64,000 bases of DNA from Actinoplanes sp. NBC_00393 (GTDB taxonomy: Bacteria; Actinomycetota; Actinomycetes; Mycobacteriales; Micromonosporaceae), in NCBI RefSeq assembly GCF_036053395.1, contig NZ_CP107942.1:6528501-6592500 (forward strand). The letters run 5' to 3'. The translations under genes and the position numbers were made by a program. A model generated the notes under the pieces. It saw only the letters and a list, made by a program, of their open reading frames with translations. It searched no databases and was not told where the DNA came from. Shown piece after piece: positions 24,239-33,402 of this stretch. Every line of letters starts with the position of its first letter. Position 1 is the first letter of the stretch.

Positions 24239-25317
24239 GCCTGGGTCTGCGGCTGCTTCCGCCGCCCATCCGGCTCAATGATGTACCGCCGCCCCGCTGG
24301 GACCACGTGTTCCGCCTCTCCGACGACACCGGCCTGCTCGAGCACGCCCGCAACGCGATCGTCCGGCGCGAGCACGGCTACTGCGTCGACGACGTCTCCC
24401 GCGGCCTGCTGATCGCCTGCCGGGAACCCCGGCCGGGCCCGGAGCTGATCCGGCACGCCGAGCGCTACCTGGCCTTCCTGACCCACGCGCAGGCGGCCGA
24501 CGGCGCCTTCCACAACCGGATGAGCTTCGACCGGCGCTGGCTCGACGAGCCGTCCCTGTGCGACTGGTGGGGCCGGGCGATCTGGGGACTCGGCACGGCC
24601 GCCGCGCGCGGCAGCACCGGCTGGCTGCGGCGGGAGGCGATGAACGCCTTCCGTCAGGGCGTACGCTGCCGGTCGCCGTGGCCGCGCGCGATGGCCTTCG
24701 CCGGGCTGGGCGCGGCCGAGGTGCTGCGCGCCGACCCGCACGACCGGGAGGCCGCCCAGCTGCTCGGCGACGCGGCCACGGTGATCGGGCTGCCCGGCTC
24801 GGATCCGGACTGGGTCTGGCCGGAGCGCGAGCTGACGTACGCCAACCCCGCACTCGCCGAGGTGGTGATCGCGGCCGGCGACCTGCTCGGCGACGAGAGC
24901 CTGCTCAACGACGGCCTGCGGATGCTCGCCTGGCTCGGTGAGATGCAGGACCACCGGGGTCACCTCTCCACCGTGCCAGTCGGCGGCTGGCGGCCCGGCG
25001 TCGAGCGGCACCGCTTCGACCAGCAGCCGATCGAGGCCGCCGCCACCGCGGACGCCTGCGCCACCGCGGCCGCGGTCACCGGGGACGAACGCTGGGACGC
25101 GCCGCTCTTCCAGGCGATCACCTGGTTCCTCGGCGACAACGACACCGGAACGGTGATGTACGACCCGGAGACTTCCGGTTGTTATGACGGCTTGACGGCG
25201 GATGGTCCTAATCTGAACCAAGGAGCCGAATCCACCCTCGCGCTCGTCTCCACGCTGCAGCATGCCCGCACGCTGGCGAACCGGAGCGCGACCCGACCGT
25301 CAGGCGGCCTAGCGTGA
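24235..25317 (+). CDS. Putative alpha/alpha-barrel protein linked to GT4/GH130
   Basis: A 360-residue cytoplasmic protein, largely helical, with a pattern of paired helices (RREHGYCVDDVSRGLLIACR, DPALAEVVIAAGDLL-like segments) that suggests an (alpha/alpha)6 toroid, the fold of several glycosidases and glycan lyases. Trp/Asp-rich loops (CDWWGRAIWGLG, FDRRWLDEPSLCDWW) could line a sugar site, but I see no family-specific catalytic pair. ATG overlaps the upstream stop (ATGA) and its own stop overlaps the GH130 start (GTGA), so it is an integral part of the pathway. It could hydrolyse, epimerise or bind the same glycan. Function unknown. Confidence 0.65.
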   Translation: MSLGLRLLPPPIRLNDVPPPRWDHVFRLSDDTGLLEHARNAIVRREHGYCVDDVSRGLLIACREPRPGPELIRHAERYLAFLTHAQAADGAFHNRMSFDRRWLDEPSLCDWWGRAIWGLGTAAARGSTGWLRREAMNAFRQGVRCRSPWPRAMAFAGLGAAEVLRADPHDREAAQLLGDAATVIGLPGSDPDWVWPERELTYANPALAEVVIAAGDLLGDESLLNDGLRMLAWLGEMQDHRGHLSTVPVGGWRPGVERHRFDQQPIEAAATADACATAAAVTGDERWDAPLFQAITWFLGDNDTGTVMYDPETSGCYDGLTADGPNLNQGAESTLALVSTLQHARTLANRSATRPSGGLA

Positions 25318-26801
25318 CCGCAACCGTGAATACGCACGACATCACCCGTCACAACATCACCATGGCGCCGGACGGCCGCCGCGTGGTGATCAAGCTGTTC
25401 GTCCCCGGCGAGGACGCGCACATCACCCACAACCGGGCGTCCTGCCTGATCGAGCGCGTCCTGCAACTGGACGAGGCGGACATCACCTCGCTGCTGGACG
25501 ACGTGCTCAACCGCTTCTCCGGGCGGCACCACGACATCCTCGGCGTCTTCCAGCACCACTACGAGGTGGTGCAGCACCGGGTCCCGCCGGAGATCGAGCT
25601 GTCCCCGGCCGCCCGGACGCTGATCGGCGCGTACTTCAGCCACGAGTTCTCGGTCGAGGCGGCCGCGCTCTGCAACCCGTCGATCGTGCCGCACCCGGAC
25701 CAGAGCGACCTCGGTCCCGGCGAGCTGCGGGCGGCGCTCAGCCTGCGGCAGATCGGCGAGGGACACATCTCCTCGATCGGCTTCTGCAGCGTGGTGCTGG
25801 GCCCGGGCGCGGCGATCCGCATGGAGGACCGGGACGGGCCGCTGGCAATCGGTCAGCGGGTCGGCGCCAAGCACATGAAACACCAGCTCTTCGCGGCGCT
25901 CGGGGACGAGGACATCGACAACGAGTGCTCGGCGTACATCCTGGGCACCCTGCCGGACCGCTACGACGACCAGGTCTTCGAGGACGTCCTCAGCCACCTG
26001 CCGCCGGAGATCCTGGCCCGGCCCACCACCCCGATGACGCTGGACCTGATCCGCCGGATCGTCATGGACGACTACGCGGTGACCTTCCCGCCCACCATGC
26101 CGCTGCACCAGCGGGTGCTCTGGCCGGCCACGCCGAGCGAGAGCCGGGGCATGGAGGACGCCCGGTTCGTCCAGGTGGTGGATCCGGACGGGCGGCTGGC
26201 CTATCAGGCGACCTACACCGCGTACGACGGCCACAACATCGCCGGGCGGGTCATCTACACCCGGGACCTGCGGCATTTCGAGGTGACCGCGCTGCACGGG
26301 CCGGCCGCCCGGAACAAGGGCATGGCGCTGTTCCCGCGCTACATCAACGGGAAGAAGATGGCGCTCTGCCGGTCCGACGGGGAGACCCTCGGCCTCGCGG
26401 TCCGCGACGAGCAGCACCGCTGGCAACCGGCCGGGCCGCTGCTCGTACCGCATCGCGGCTGGGACCTGATCCAGGTCGGCAACTGCGGCTCACCGATCGA
26501 GACCGAGGCCGGCTGGCTGGTGCTCACGCACGGGGTCGGCCCGATGCGCCGGTACGCCATCGGCGCCATGCTGCTCGATCTGGACGACCCGTCACGCGTG
26601 ATCGCGGATCTCCCGCAGGGCCTGATCGACCCGGACGAGATCGAGCGCGAGGGGTACGTGCCGAACGTCCTCTACTCCTGCGGCGGACTCGTGCACGACG
26701 GGCGGTTCTGGTTGCCGTACGCCTCCAGCGACGTCCGGATCAGTTTCGCCAGCCTGCCGCTGGACCGCCTGCTCCACCGGATGCAACCGATCAGCCAGTA
26801 A
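25314..26801 (+). CDS. GH130 family glycoside phosphorylase/hydrolase
   Basis: A 495-residue five-bladed beta-propeller enzyme. The propeller has SRGMEDARFVQVVDPDGRLA (the E-D-A/P-R signature, about 281), AYQATYTAYDGHNI, MALFPRYINGKKMALCRSDG and NCGSPIETEAGWLVLTHGVG. Family GH130 contains beta-1,4-mannosyl-glucose and beta-1,2-oligomannan phosphorylases and beta-1,2-mannosidases. An extra N-terminal domain of about 170 residues (HDITRHNITMAPDGRRVVIK...) precedes the propeller. GTG at 25314 overlaps the previous stop. In this operon it could recycle or extend the glycan made by the two GT4 enzymes. Its last 11 bp overlap the convergent methyltransferase. Confidence 0.85.
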   Translation: MTATVNTHDITRHNITMAPDGRRVVIKLFVPGEDAHITHNRASCLIERVLQLDEADITSLLDDVLNRFSGRHHDILGVFQHHYEVVQHRVPPEIELSPAARTLIGAYFSHEFSVEAAALCNPSIVPHPDQSDLGPGELRAALSLRQIGEGHISSIGFCSVVLGPGAAIRMEDRDGPLAIGQRVGAKHMKHQLFAALGDEDIDNECSAYILGTLPDRYDDQVFEDVLSHLPPEILARPTTPMTLDLIRRIVMDDYAVTFPPTMPLHQRVLWPATPSESRGMEDARFVQVVDPDGRLAYQATYTAYDGHNIAGRVIYTRDLRHFEVTALHGPAARNKGMALFPRYINGKKMALCRSDGETLGLAVRDEQHRWQPAGPLLVPHRGWDLIQVGNCGSPIETEAGWLVLTHGVGPMRRYAIGAMLLDLDDPSRVIADLPQGLIDPDEIEREGYVPNVLYSCGGLVHDGRFWLPYASSDVRISFASLPLDRLLHRMQPISQ

Positions 26802-27633
26802 CCGTGCCCGCCACCACCCAGATGGTGAGCACAGCCAGGAAGGTCCCGCTCGCGCCGGCCGCCTCGACACAGGCCAGCCACTCGTCGCGGACGCCGGGCG
26901 GGGTCCCCCAGCTGTCCTCGGGCACCCGGGGGTTGACCATCGGCAGCACCACGGCGGCCGACGCGGGATCGGCGAAGAAGCAGGTCACCGGGGTGGCCGT
27001 CACCCCGGTGAGGCCGGCGGCCACGAGCCGGCGCCGCAGCGTACGCCCCATGTCGAACTGCCGGGGCGTGAAGTGCCCGCGCGCGTGCGCCATCACCACC
27101 TCGCCCAGCCCGGCCGGCATCCCGTCGAAGGCGAGCGACGCCCAGTCGGTGTCGACCAGGCAGATCCGCCCGCCCGGCCGGGTCACCCGGATCAGCTCGC
27201 CGATCGCCCGGTCCGCGTCGTCGACGTGCTGCAGGAGCCGCTCGCACCAGACCCCGTCGACGTAGCCGCGGGGCAGGTCCATGGCGGCGACGTCGCCGGT
27301 CACGTACCGCACGCTGCTGCCGTCGTGGCGCCGGATCGCCGCCGCGGTGACCGACGCCGAATGGTCCAGGGCGATCACCTCGCCCAGCGGGCCCACGTCG
27401 GCGGCGAGCAGGCGGGCCACGTCACCGCCACCGGAACCCGCGTCCAGCAGGCGCTGGCCGGCAGCCGGGCGCAACTGCTCGTACGCCACCCGGCGCACCC
27501 GGCGGATCTCCGGATGGCGACCCATTTCGGTCAGGGCGTCCAGCACCATCTCGGACATCTGCGCGGGAAGACCATCGATGTCGGCAAACGGGGTCCGTTC
27601 CTTCTGCGCGGGTTCCATCAGGCGATTGTTCAT
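26791..27633 (-). CDS. Class I SAM-dependent methyltransferase
   Basis: A 280-residue UbiE/Methyltransf_11-type enzyme. Motif I reads LLDAGSGGGDVARLLAADVG, followed by VIALDHSASVTAAA (motif II) and the acidic loop VTGDVAAMDLPRGYVDGVWC with RLLQHVDDADRAIGELIRVT. The C-terminus has a hydrophobic end (SGTFLAVLTIWVVAG). The substrate is unknown. ATG at 27633 follows a CTCCGGG stretch; ATG at 27669 is an alternative. Divergent from the oxidoreductase gene at 27806 and convergent, overlapping by 11 bp, with GH130. Confidence 0.8.
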   Translation of the reverse strand: MNNRLMEPAQKERTPFADIDGLPAQMSEMVLDALTEMGRHPEIRRVRRVAYEQLRPAAGQRLLDAGSGGGDVARLLAADVGPLGEVIALDHSASVTAAAIRRHDGSSVRYVTGDVAAMDLPRGYVDGVWCERLLQHVDDADRAIGELIRVTRPGGRICLVDTDWASLAFDGMPAGLGEVVMAHARGHFTPRQFDMGRTLRRRLVAAGLTGVTATPVTCFFADPASAAVVLPMVNPRVPEDSWGTPPGVRDEWLACVEAAGASGTFLAVLTIWVVAGTVTG

Positions 27634-27805
27634 CCCGGAGGCGCCGTTCGACGGCCCGTGGTCATCCATCCGACATGCGGTTTCGCTTGATCCCGTCGAG
27701 AGTGTGCGGAATACGCACATCACTGCGCGTAGTGGGGCGTGCGTCACAAGTAACGTCCGAGATCATGTGCAACAGGACAGCAATGAGTATGAAAAACTGC
27801 CGGAC

Positions 27806-28825
27806 ATGATCGAGCGGGTTAAGTTCGGGCTGGTCGGCTTCGGGACCGGCGGGCGCATCTTCCACGCGCCCCTGATCGCGTCGGCGGCCAACGTCGACTT
27901 CGTCGGTGTGGTCACCACGTCGCCAGAGCGCCGGGCGCAGGTGGCGGCCCAGTTGCCGGGTGTCGGGGCCTACGACTCGATCGCCGCGCTGGCCGCCGAG
28001 GGCGTGCAGGCCGTGGCGATCTCGACGCCGGCCGCGACGCACGCCACCCTGGCCCGCGAGGCCATCGCCGCCGGGCTGGCCGTGGTCGTCGACAAGCCGT
28101 TCGCCCTGGACGCCGCGACCGCCCGCGACCTGGTCACCGAGGCCGAGACGGCGGGCGTGCCGCTGACCGTCTACCAGAACCGGCGCTGGGACTCCGACTT
28201 CCTGACCGTCCGCAAGCTGATGGAGAAGGGGTCGCTCGGCGAGATCCGCCGCTTCGAGTCCCGGATGGAACGCTGGGCGCCCGACCGCGAGCCCCCCGCT
28301 GCCGGTGGCGGCACCCTCCTCGACTTCGGCTCGCACCTGGTCGACCAGGCGCTGCAGCTGCACGGCCCGGCCGAGCGGGTCTACGCCGAGATGCGCGGCG
28401 AACCGCTCGACGACGACTTCTTCCTGGCCCTGCACCACACCAGCGGCGTCGAGTCGCACCTGTGGGGCAGCTGGCGGCAGGCCGGCCCCGGCCCGCGCTT
28501 CCGGGTCACCGGTTCCGCGGGCACCTACATCTCCGCCCAGCTCGACTGCCAGGAAGAGGTGCTCAAGGCCGGCCGGACCCCGGCCAAGCTGCTCGACCGC
28601 TGGGGTGTCGAGCCCGAGCACCGCTGGGGTCATCTGTTCCGCGGCGCGACCGGCGCCCCGGTGGAGAGCTCCCGCGGTCGCTGGGACAGCTTCTATCCGG
28701 CCTTCGCCGAGGCGGTCCTGGGCACCGGCCCGCTGCCGGTCGACCCCTGGGACTCCGTCCGCGCGATGGAGATCCTGGACGCGGCCCGCAAGAGCGCCAC
28801 CAGCGGCGCTTCGGTCACTCTCTAG
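27806..28825 (+). CDS. Gfo/Idh/MocA family NAD(P)-dependent oxidoreductase
   Basis: A 339-residue sugar-type dehydrogenase. The Rossmann start FGLVGFGTGGRIFHAPLI is followed by VQAVAISTPAATHATLAREA and VVVDKPFALDAATA (the family's E/D-K-P motif). The C-terminal substrate domain holds GGTLLDFGSHLVDQALQLHG, with the conserved G-x-x-x-D-x-G-x-H catalytic pattern. Substrates in the family are cyclitols and pyranoses. ATG at 27806 fits the start of the beta strand. Ends before a strong bidirectional hairpin. It probably stands alone. Confidence 0.88.
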   Translation: MIERVKFGLVGFGTGGRIFHAPLIASAANVDFVGVVTTSPERRAQVAAQLPGVGAYDSIAALAAEGVQAVAISTPAATHATLAREAIAAGLAVVVDKPFALDAATARDLVTEAETAGVPLTVYQNRRWDSDFLTVRKLMEKGSLGEIRRFESRMERWAPDREPPAAGGGTLLDFGSHLVDQALQLHGPAERVYAEMRGEPLDDDFFLALHHTSGVESHLWGSWRQAGPGPRFRVTGSAGTYISAQLDCQEEVLKAGRTPAKLLDRWGVEPEHRWGHLFRGATGAPVESSRGRWDSFYPAFAEAVLGTGPLPVDPWDSVRAMEILDAARKSATSGASVTL

Positions 28826-28921
28826 ACCGTTTCGGGGTACGGGTCTGCCGAGGTACCCGCTCTACCGCGCGACCATCAGCCCACTCCAGGCCGCACAGCG
28901 GCCGCCGGGCTGAAGCACGTG

Positions 28922-28972
28922 GCTGGTTAACAGGGCTGTTCCGGGGTCGTCGAAACAGCCCTGACAACCAGC
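28922..28972. terminator. Bidirectional terminator between convergent genes
   Basis: GCTGGTTAACAGGGCTGTT (28922-28940) pairs with AACAGCCCTGACAACCAGC (28954-28972) at 17 of 19 positions around a 13-nt loop. It lies between the stops of the oxidoreductase and the amidohydrolase, where a shared terminator is expected. There is no T-run on either side. Confidence 0.75.
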
Positions 28973-28979
28973 TGCACTG

Positions 28980-30371
28980 TCACGCGGGACGGACGTCGGC
29001 GTCGACGACCCGGGCGGTCGCCAGGACGTCGGCGAAGCGTTCCGGATCGAGGTCGAGCCCACCGGCGACCCAGGACACCTCGGTGATGCTGTCGCTGTCG
29101 GTCATCACCGACAGAACGTCGTCCGGTGTCAGGCCGGCCGCCTGCAACGCCCGGATCTCACGGACGTTGATCCCCGGCGGAAGCGGCCCGTTGCCCAGAT
29201 CCGTGCCGTACCGGACGCTCCCGCCGTGTTCCCGGAAGCGCCGCAGGTTGTCGATCGCGATCTCCCGCGCCGGGTCCGGTTCGCCCCAGCCGTGAATGTC
29301 CAGCGTGCTGATCCAGCACATCCGGGCCGCGCAGGCACGCACCAGCGCGTCGTCGAGCCGCTCGGTCCACGGCGTGTGCGCCAGCAGGTCGGCGCCTGCC
29401 GTGTAGGCCGCGGCCACCGTCCCCGGACCCTCCGCATGCACGACAACCGGAAGCCCGGAGGCATGTGCCGCATCCACCAGCGCACGCAGAACCGGCTGCG
29501 GCAGCTGCGGTCCCCCGGTGTGCGCGGTGACCTTGATCAGCCCGGCCCCGCCGGACCAGGCGTCAGCCACCGCCGCGCCGGCGTCCGCCGCCGAACCGAT
29601 CTCCCGCCAGCTGCCCGCAGCAGCCCACTCCCGATCACTGGGGTAGCCGCCCGGAGCGATCAGGAACGGACCCGCGTAACGGATCCGCGGCAGCTTCACC
29701 GCCGGATAAGGCGTCCGGTCAGCAGCTGCCGGACGCTGGCTCTGCGCATCGGCCGACGCCGGGCGCCGGCTCCGCGCATCGGCCGACGCCGGGCGCTGGC
29801 TCCGCGCATCGGCGGCCACCGGACCGTGCTGGCTCCGGGCGCGTTCCGCGAGTTCCCGCACGGCCGCCGGCACGCCGCCCAGGTCCCACACCGCGGCGAT
29901 CCCGCCCGCGCGAACCGTCCCGAGATCGACCAGCGCGGAATGCACATGCGCATCGACCAGCCCCGGCAGCAACGTGCCGGGCAAGCGCCGGGTGTCCGGA
30001 CCGGCCGGCGCCAGCTCAGCCGGCACCGGCTTGACCACGCCGTCCGGCGCGACCCGCAGCGCGACGCCGCTGCGCAGCCGCCCGCCCCACCACACCGAGT
30101 CAGCGAGCAGCCAGCCGATCCGGCCAGCGGCCGGCCCGGCGCCGGCGGTCTTCGTGGCACGGGCAGCCGGAGCGGCGCCGGCGGTCTTCGTCGCACGGGC
30201 AGCCGGAGCGGCGTCGGTGGTCGATGCGGCATCGGCGGCCGGTGCGGCGCCGGGGGCGCAGGCGGCAAGGCGGGCCGCCGAGCCACCGCAGCCGCCGCCC
30301 GACGACGAGCCGCCGCAGCAGCCGGCCGAGACCCGCCGGGGCGCGGCCTCACCCTCGCCGGCAGTGGTCAC
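28980..30371 (-). CDS. Amidohydrolase family protein in the kynurenine operon
   Basis: A 463-residue metal-dependent hydrolase. The barrel ligands are readable: H-x-H in LLPGLVDAHVHSALVDLG (about 142), Lys in GLIKVTAHTGG (about 280), His in GLPVVVHAEGP (about 311), His in DLLAHTPW (about 329) and Asp in RYGTDLGNG (about 390), a full amidohydrolase set as in imidazolonepropionase-like enzymes. Two odd regions are present: a Cys/Gly-rich N-terminus (GCCGGSSSGGGCGG) followed by APAARATKTAG repeats, and an internal R-R-P-A-S-A-D-A repeat near 175-215. GTG at 30371 overlaps the kynureninase stop as GTGA. No standard kynurenine formamidase is visible here, so this enzyme may supply it (inference). 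Confidence 0.75.
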   Translation of the reverse strand: MTTAGEGEAAPRRVSAGCCGGSSSGGGCGGSAARLAACAPGAAPAADAASTTDAAPAARATKTAGAAPAARATKTAGAGPAAGRIGWLLADSVWWGGRLRSGVALRVAPDGVVKPVPAELAPAGPDTRRLPGTLLPGLVDAHVHSALVDLGTVRAGGIAAVWDLGGVPAAVRELAERARSQHGPVAADARSQRPASADARSRRPASADAQSQRPAAADRTPYPAVKLPRIRYAGPFLIAPGGYPSDREWAAAGSWREIGSAADAGAAVADAWSGGAGLIKVTAHTGGPQLPQPVLRALVDAAHASGLPVVVHAEGPGTVAAAYTAGADLLAHTPWTERLDDALVRACAARMCWISTLDIHGWGEPDPAREIAIDNLRRFREHGGSVRYGTDLGNGPLPPGINVREIRALQAAGLTPDDVLSVMTDSDSITEVSWVAGGLDLDPERFADVLATARVVDADVRPA

Positions 30372-31597
30372 TGCTGCTTCTCGACCAGGTCGCGCAGCAC
30401 CGACAGGCCCTGGTGGACCTCGGCGAAACTGGTGCTCAGCGGGGCCGGCCCGATGCGCAGACCGTCCGGCCGCCGGTAGTCCGGGATCACGCCGCTGTCC
30501 CACAACGGCTCCAGCAGCGTCCGGAAGCCCTCCCGGCGCAGGGTCACGTGCCCACCTCGCTGCGAAGCGTCGCGCGGACCGGCCACCTCGACGCCGTGCG
30601 GGGCCAGCCAGGCGTCCGCGAGCTCCAGCACGTACCCGGTGAGCAGCAGCGACTTGGCCCGGACCGCCTCGATCCCGGCCGACGCGAGCATGTCCAGGTT
30701 GGCGTGCAACGGCACCATGGCCAGGATCGGCGGGGTGCCGCTGAGCAACGCGCGGATGCCCGGGGCCGCCTCGTACCCGTGGCCCATCTCGAACGACGCG
30801 CGGTGCCCCATCCAGCCCTGGATCGGCTGGCGCAGCGTGTCCTGCAGCTCCCGGCGCAGATAGGCGAAGGCCGGCGCGCCCGGCCCGCCGTTGAGGTACT
30901 TGTACGTGCACCCGACGGCGAGGTCCACGCCCCACTCGTCGAGGGCGATCGGCACCGACCCGGCCGAGTGGCAGAGGTCCCACATGGCCAGCGCGCCGGC
31001 CTCGTGCGCGATGCGGTTGATCTCGGCGACGTCGGCGATCCAGCCCGACCGGTACGCCACGTGCGAGAACAGCACGAGCGCGGTGTCCTCGTCGACCACC
31101 GAAGCGACCTGCGACGGCTCGACACCGCGTTCCGGATCAGTCTCGATCCACGTGAGCGTCAGACCCTGGGCCTCGGCGATGCCCTCCAGCACGTACCGAT
31201 CGGTCGGGAAGTTGTCCGTGTCCAGGACCACCTTGCGCCGCCCCGGCCGCCCGGCCACCGCCGCGCTGGCGAGCTTGTAGATCAGCACCGTGGTCGAGTC
31301 TGCGACGACGGTCTGCCCGGCGGCCGCCCCGAGCGCCACCGCACCCAGCCGGTCACCCAGAGTGAGCGGCCATTCCAGCCAGCCCTCGTCCCAACCGCGG
31401 ATCAGCCGGCCGCCCCACTGTTCCCGGATGAACTCGTCGACCAGCTGGGCGGTCGCCTCCAGGGGCCGGCCCAGCGAGTTGCCGTCGAGGTAGGAGAGCA
31501 GTTCGCCGGCGGGCGGCGTGATGAACCTGTCCCGATAGCCGGACAGCGGGTCGGCCGCGTCCAGGGCGTGGGCGCGGGCCAGCAGGTCATCGCTCAC
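30368..31597 (-). CDS. kynU: Kynureninase
   Basis: A 409-residue PLP enzyme that cleaves kynurenine to anthranilate and alanine. It contains [38 protein letters not shown], the nicotinamide-type strand [20 protein letters not shown] and the PLP-lysine segment [20 protein letters not shown] (about 233). Length matches the family (about 410). ATG at 31597 overlaps the dioxygenase stop as ATGA. Together with the upstream tryptophan 2,3-dioxygenase it makes anthranilate from tryptophan once the N-formyl group is removed. Transcribed as the fifth gene of a tight minus-strand run. Confidence 0.93.
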   Translation of the reverse strand: MSDDLLARAHALDAADPLSGYRDRFITPPAGELLSYLDGNSLGRPLEATAQLVDEFIREQWGGRLIRGWDEGWLEWPLTLGDRLGAVALGAAAGQTVVADSTTVLIYKLASAAVAGRPGRRKVVLDTDNFPTDRYVLEGIAEAQGLTLTWIETDPERGVEPSQVASVVDEDTALVLFSHVAYRSGWIADVAEINRIAHEAGALAMWDLCHSAGSVPIALDEWGVDLAVGCTYKYLNGGPGAPAFAYLRRELQDTLRQPIQGWMGHRASFEMGHGYEAAPGIRALLSGTPPILAMVPLHANLDMLASAGIEAVRAKSLLLTGYVLELADAWLAPHGVEVAGPRDASQRGGHVTLRREGFRTLLEPLWDSGVIPDYRRPDGLRIGPAPLSTSFAEVHQGLSVLRDLVEKQQ

Positions 31598-32445
31598 CGG
31601 GGCACTCCGATCTCGGTCCGAACGGCGTAGAGCTCCGGGAAGAATGTCAGATCGAGGGCCGCCTTCAGGAAGGAGACCCCGCTGGAGCCACCGGTGCCAC
31701 GTTTGAAGCCGATGGTCCGCTCCACCGTCTTGAGATGCCGGAAGCGCCAGAGCTGGAAGTTCTCCTCCAGGTCGACGAGTTCCTCGCAGGCCTCGTAGAC
31801 GTCCCAGTTCTGCTCGGCGTTCTCGTAGATCTGCTGGAAGACCGGGACGAGGTCGGCCTGGTACTCGTACGGCTTGGTGACGTCGCGTTGCAGGATCTCG
31901 ACCGGCACCTGATGTCCGCGGCGGGCCAGGAAATGCAGGAACTCGTCATACACGCTGGGCGTGCCGAGAGCCTCCTCGAGCAGCTCGAGCGCCGCCGGAT
32001 GATTCTCGAAGATCTTGAGCATCCGCCGGTCCTTGTTGCCGAGCAGGAACTCGATCGCCCGGTACTGGTACGACTGGAAACCCGACGACGTGCCGAGGAA
32101 GCTGCGGAACTCCGCGTACTCACTCGGGGTGAGCGTCGCCAGCACCGACCACTGCTCGGTCAGGGTGCGCTGGATGTGCTTGACCCGGGCCAGGCCCTTG
32201 AGCGCGGGCCGCAGCTCGTCCTTCGACAGGTGCTGCTGCACCGCCCGCAGCTCGTGGATGACCAGCTTCAGCCAGAGCTCCGAGGTCTGGTGCTGAAGGA
32301 TGAAGAGCAGCTCGTCATGGTGCTCGGGCACGCTGACCGGATGCTGCGCGTTGAGAATCTCGTCGAGGTGCAGGTACTGCCCGTACGAGAGGTTGACCTT
32401 GAAGTCCTGGACGATGCCGTCCTCGAGGGGCCGCTGTGCCGACAT
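31594..32445 (-). CDS. kynA: Tryptophan 2,3-dioxygenase
   Basis: A 283-residue heme enzyme converting L-tryptophan to N-formylkynurenine. Family marks: [60 protein letters not shown] and [20 protein letters not shown] (proximal His plus the GTGGSSG substrate loop). Length is typical of bacterial KynA. AAGGAAG lies seven bases before ATG at 32445. It is followed by kynU with a 4-bp overlap and preceded by ychJ at 10 bp. Cytoplasmic, tetrameric in known members. In actinomycetes the pathway can feed NAD-independent anthranilate or actinomycin-type metabolites; no such cluster is in this window. Confidence 0.95.
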   Translation of the reverse strand: MSAQRPLEDGIVQDFKVNLSYGQYLHLDEILNAQHPVSVPEHHDELLFILQHQTSELWLKLVIHELRAVQQHLSKDELRPALKGLARVKHIQRTLTEQWSVLATLTPSEYAEFRSFLGTSSGFQSYQYRAIEFLLGNKDRRMLKIFENHPAALELLEEALGTPSVYDEFLHFLARRGHQVPVEILQRDVTKPYEYQADLVPVFQQIYENAEQNWDVYEACEELVDLEENFQLWRFRHLKTVERTIGFKRGTGGSSGVSFLKAALDLTFFPELYAVRTEIGVPR

Positions 32446-32455
32446 ACTTACTTCC

Positions 32456-32845
32456 TTACCGCAGGGGACCCCAGTACACCCACTGACCGTCGTGCCGGAC
32501 GAACCGGCTCGTCTCCGCCATCACTCCCGGTGTGCCGCCGTCACGGTAGTGCGCCCGGAACTCGACCGTGCCCTCCGCGTCGAAGACGCCACCTCCGCTG
32601 CTCGCCAGCACCTCGAGCCTCGTCCAGCGTAGGCCGGGCTCGTTCCCGACCGCTTCCGGCCGGGTCTGCGGATGCCAGGTGCGCAGCAGATAGTCACCCT
32701 TGTCCAGGGCGAACGCGCTGAAGCGCGACCGCATCAGCGCTTCCGGGTCCGCCGCCGGCTTTCCGTCGTGCGCCGGGCCGCAGCATTCCGCGTACGACGT
32801 ACGCCCGCACGGGCACAAAGAAGGTTCTCTCCTGCGAGCAGACAT
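32456..32845 (-). CDS. YchJ family protein (UPF0225, SEC-C zinc motif)
   Basis: A 129-residue protein. The N-terminal zinc-binding segment [14 protein letters not shown] (about 11-24) is the SEC-C type C-x-C...CC motif. The remainder matches the YchJ NTF2-like domain: [30 protein letters not shown], and an end reading [13 protein letters not shown]. coli YchJ has no firm role. It lies 10 bp before kynA and 15 bp after the MCP-like gene, in the same direction, so it is probably co-transcribed. Confidence 0.85.
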   Translation of the reverse strand: MSARRREPSLCPCGRTSYAECCGPAHDGKPAADPEALMRSRFSAFALDKGDYLLRTWHPQTRPEAVGNEPGLRWTRLEVLASSGGGVFDAEGTVEFRAHYRDGGTPGVMAETSRFVRHDGQWVYWGPLR

Positions 32846-32860
32846 GCCGCCCAGTGTCTC

Positions 32861-33373
32861 TCACCCGGCCTGCTGCTCCACGACGATCCCGCTGATCACC
32901 TTCTGGCAGCGGTCGAGCTCCTCGATCAGGCCCTGCATCTCCTCGATGGCCGAGACGGCGTTCTGCGTGTCCGCCCGGATGCCGCCGACCTGCGTACCGA
33001 TCTCGCTGGTCGCGGTGGCGGTCTCGTTGGCGAGATCCTTGACCTCGCTGGCGACCACCGCGAAGCCGCGCCCCGCCTCGCCGGCCCGGGCCGCCTCGAT
33101 GGTCGCGTTGAGCGCCAGCAGGTTGGTCTGCTTCGCGATGGTGGCGATGAGCTGCACCACCTTGCCGATCTCGGAACTGCTCGCCTCCAGCCGCTGGATC
33201 ACCTGGACCGCGGTCTCGGCGGCCCGCACCGCGGCCTGGGTGGCGGTGGCCATGTCGTTGCTGACGTTGGCGAGCCGGTGCACCGAGTCGTGCTGACGGT
33301 TGTGGCCGGAGCCGGCCGAGTAGTCCGGCTGGTCCCCGGACGACCAGCTGTCGTTCTGATCCCAGTCGGACAT
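32861..33373 (-). CDS. Soluble chemoreceptor-like signalling hairpin
   Basis: A 170-residue protein with no signal peptide, membrane segment, HAMP or PAS domain. After a polar, disordered N-terminus ([20 protein letters not shown]) it consists of an antiparallel coiled coil whose tip reads [20 protein letters not shown] (about 83-103). This is the kinase-contacting tip conserved in methyl-accepting chemotaxis proteins. The flanking arms ([40 protein letters not shown]) are also MCP-like, with Ala/Gln/Glu methylation-like positions. At 170 residues it is far shorter than full receptors (about 500). ATG at 33373 has AAAGGAA upstream. No CheA/CheW is in the window. It may tune a distant array or act alone. 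Confidence 0.8.
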   Translation of the reverse strand: MSDWDQNDSWSSGDQPDYSAGSGHNRQHDSVHRLANVSNDMATATQAAVRAAETAVQVIQRLEASSSEIGKVVQLIATIAKQTNLLALNATIEAARAGEAGRGFAVVASEVKDLANETATATSEIGTQVGGIRADTQNAVSAIEEMQGLIEELDRCQKVISGIVVEQQAG

Positions 33374-33402
33374 GTGGCGGCGATTCCTTTCTACCGGTCG
33401 CC

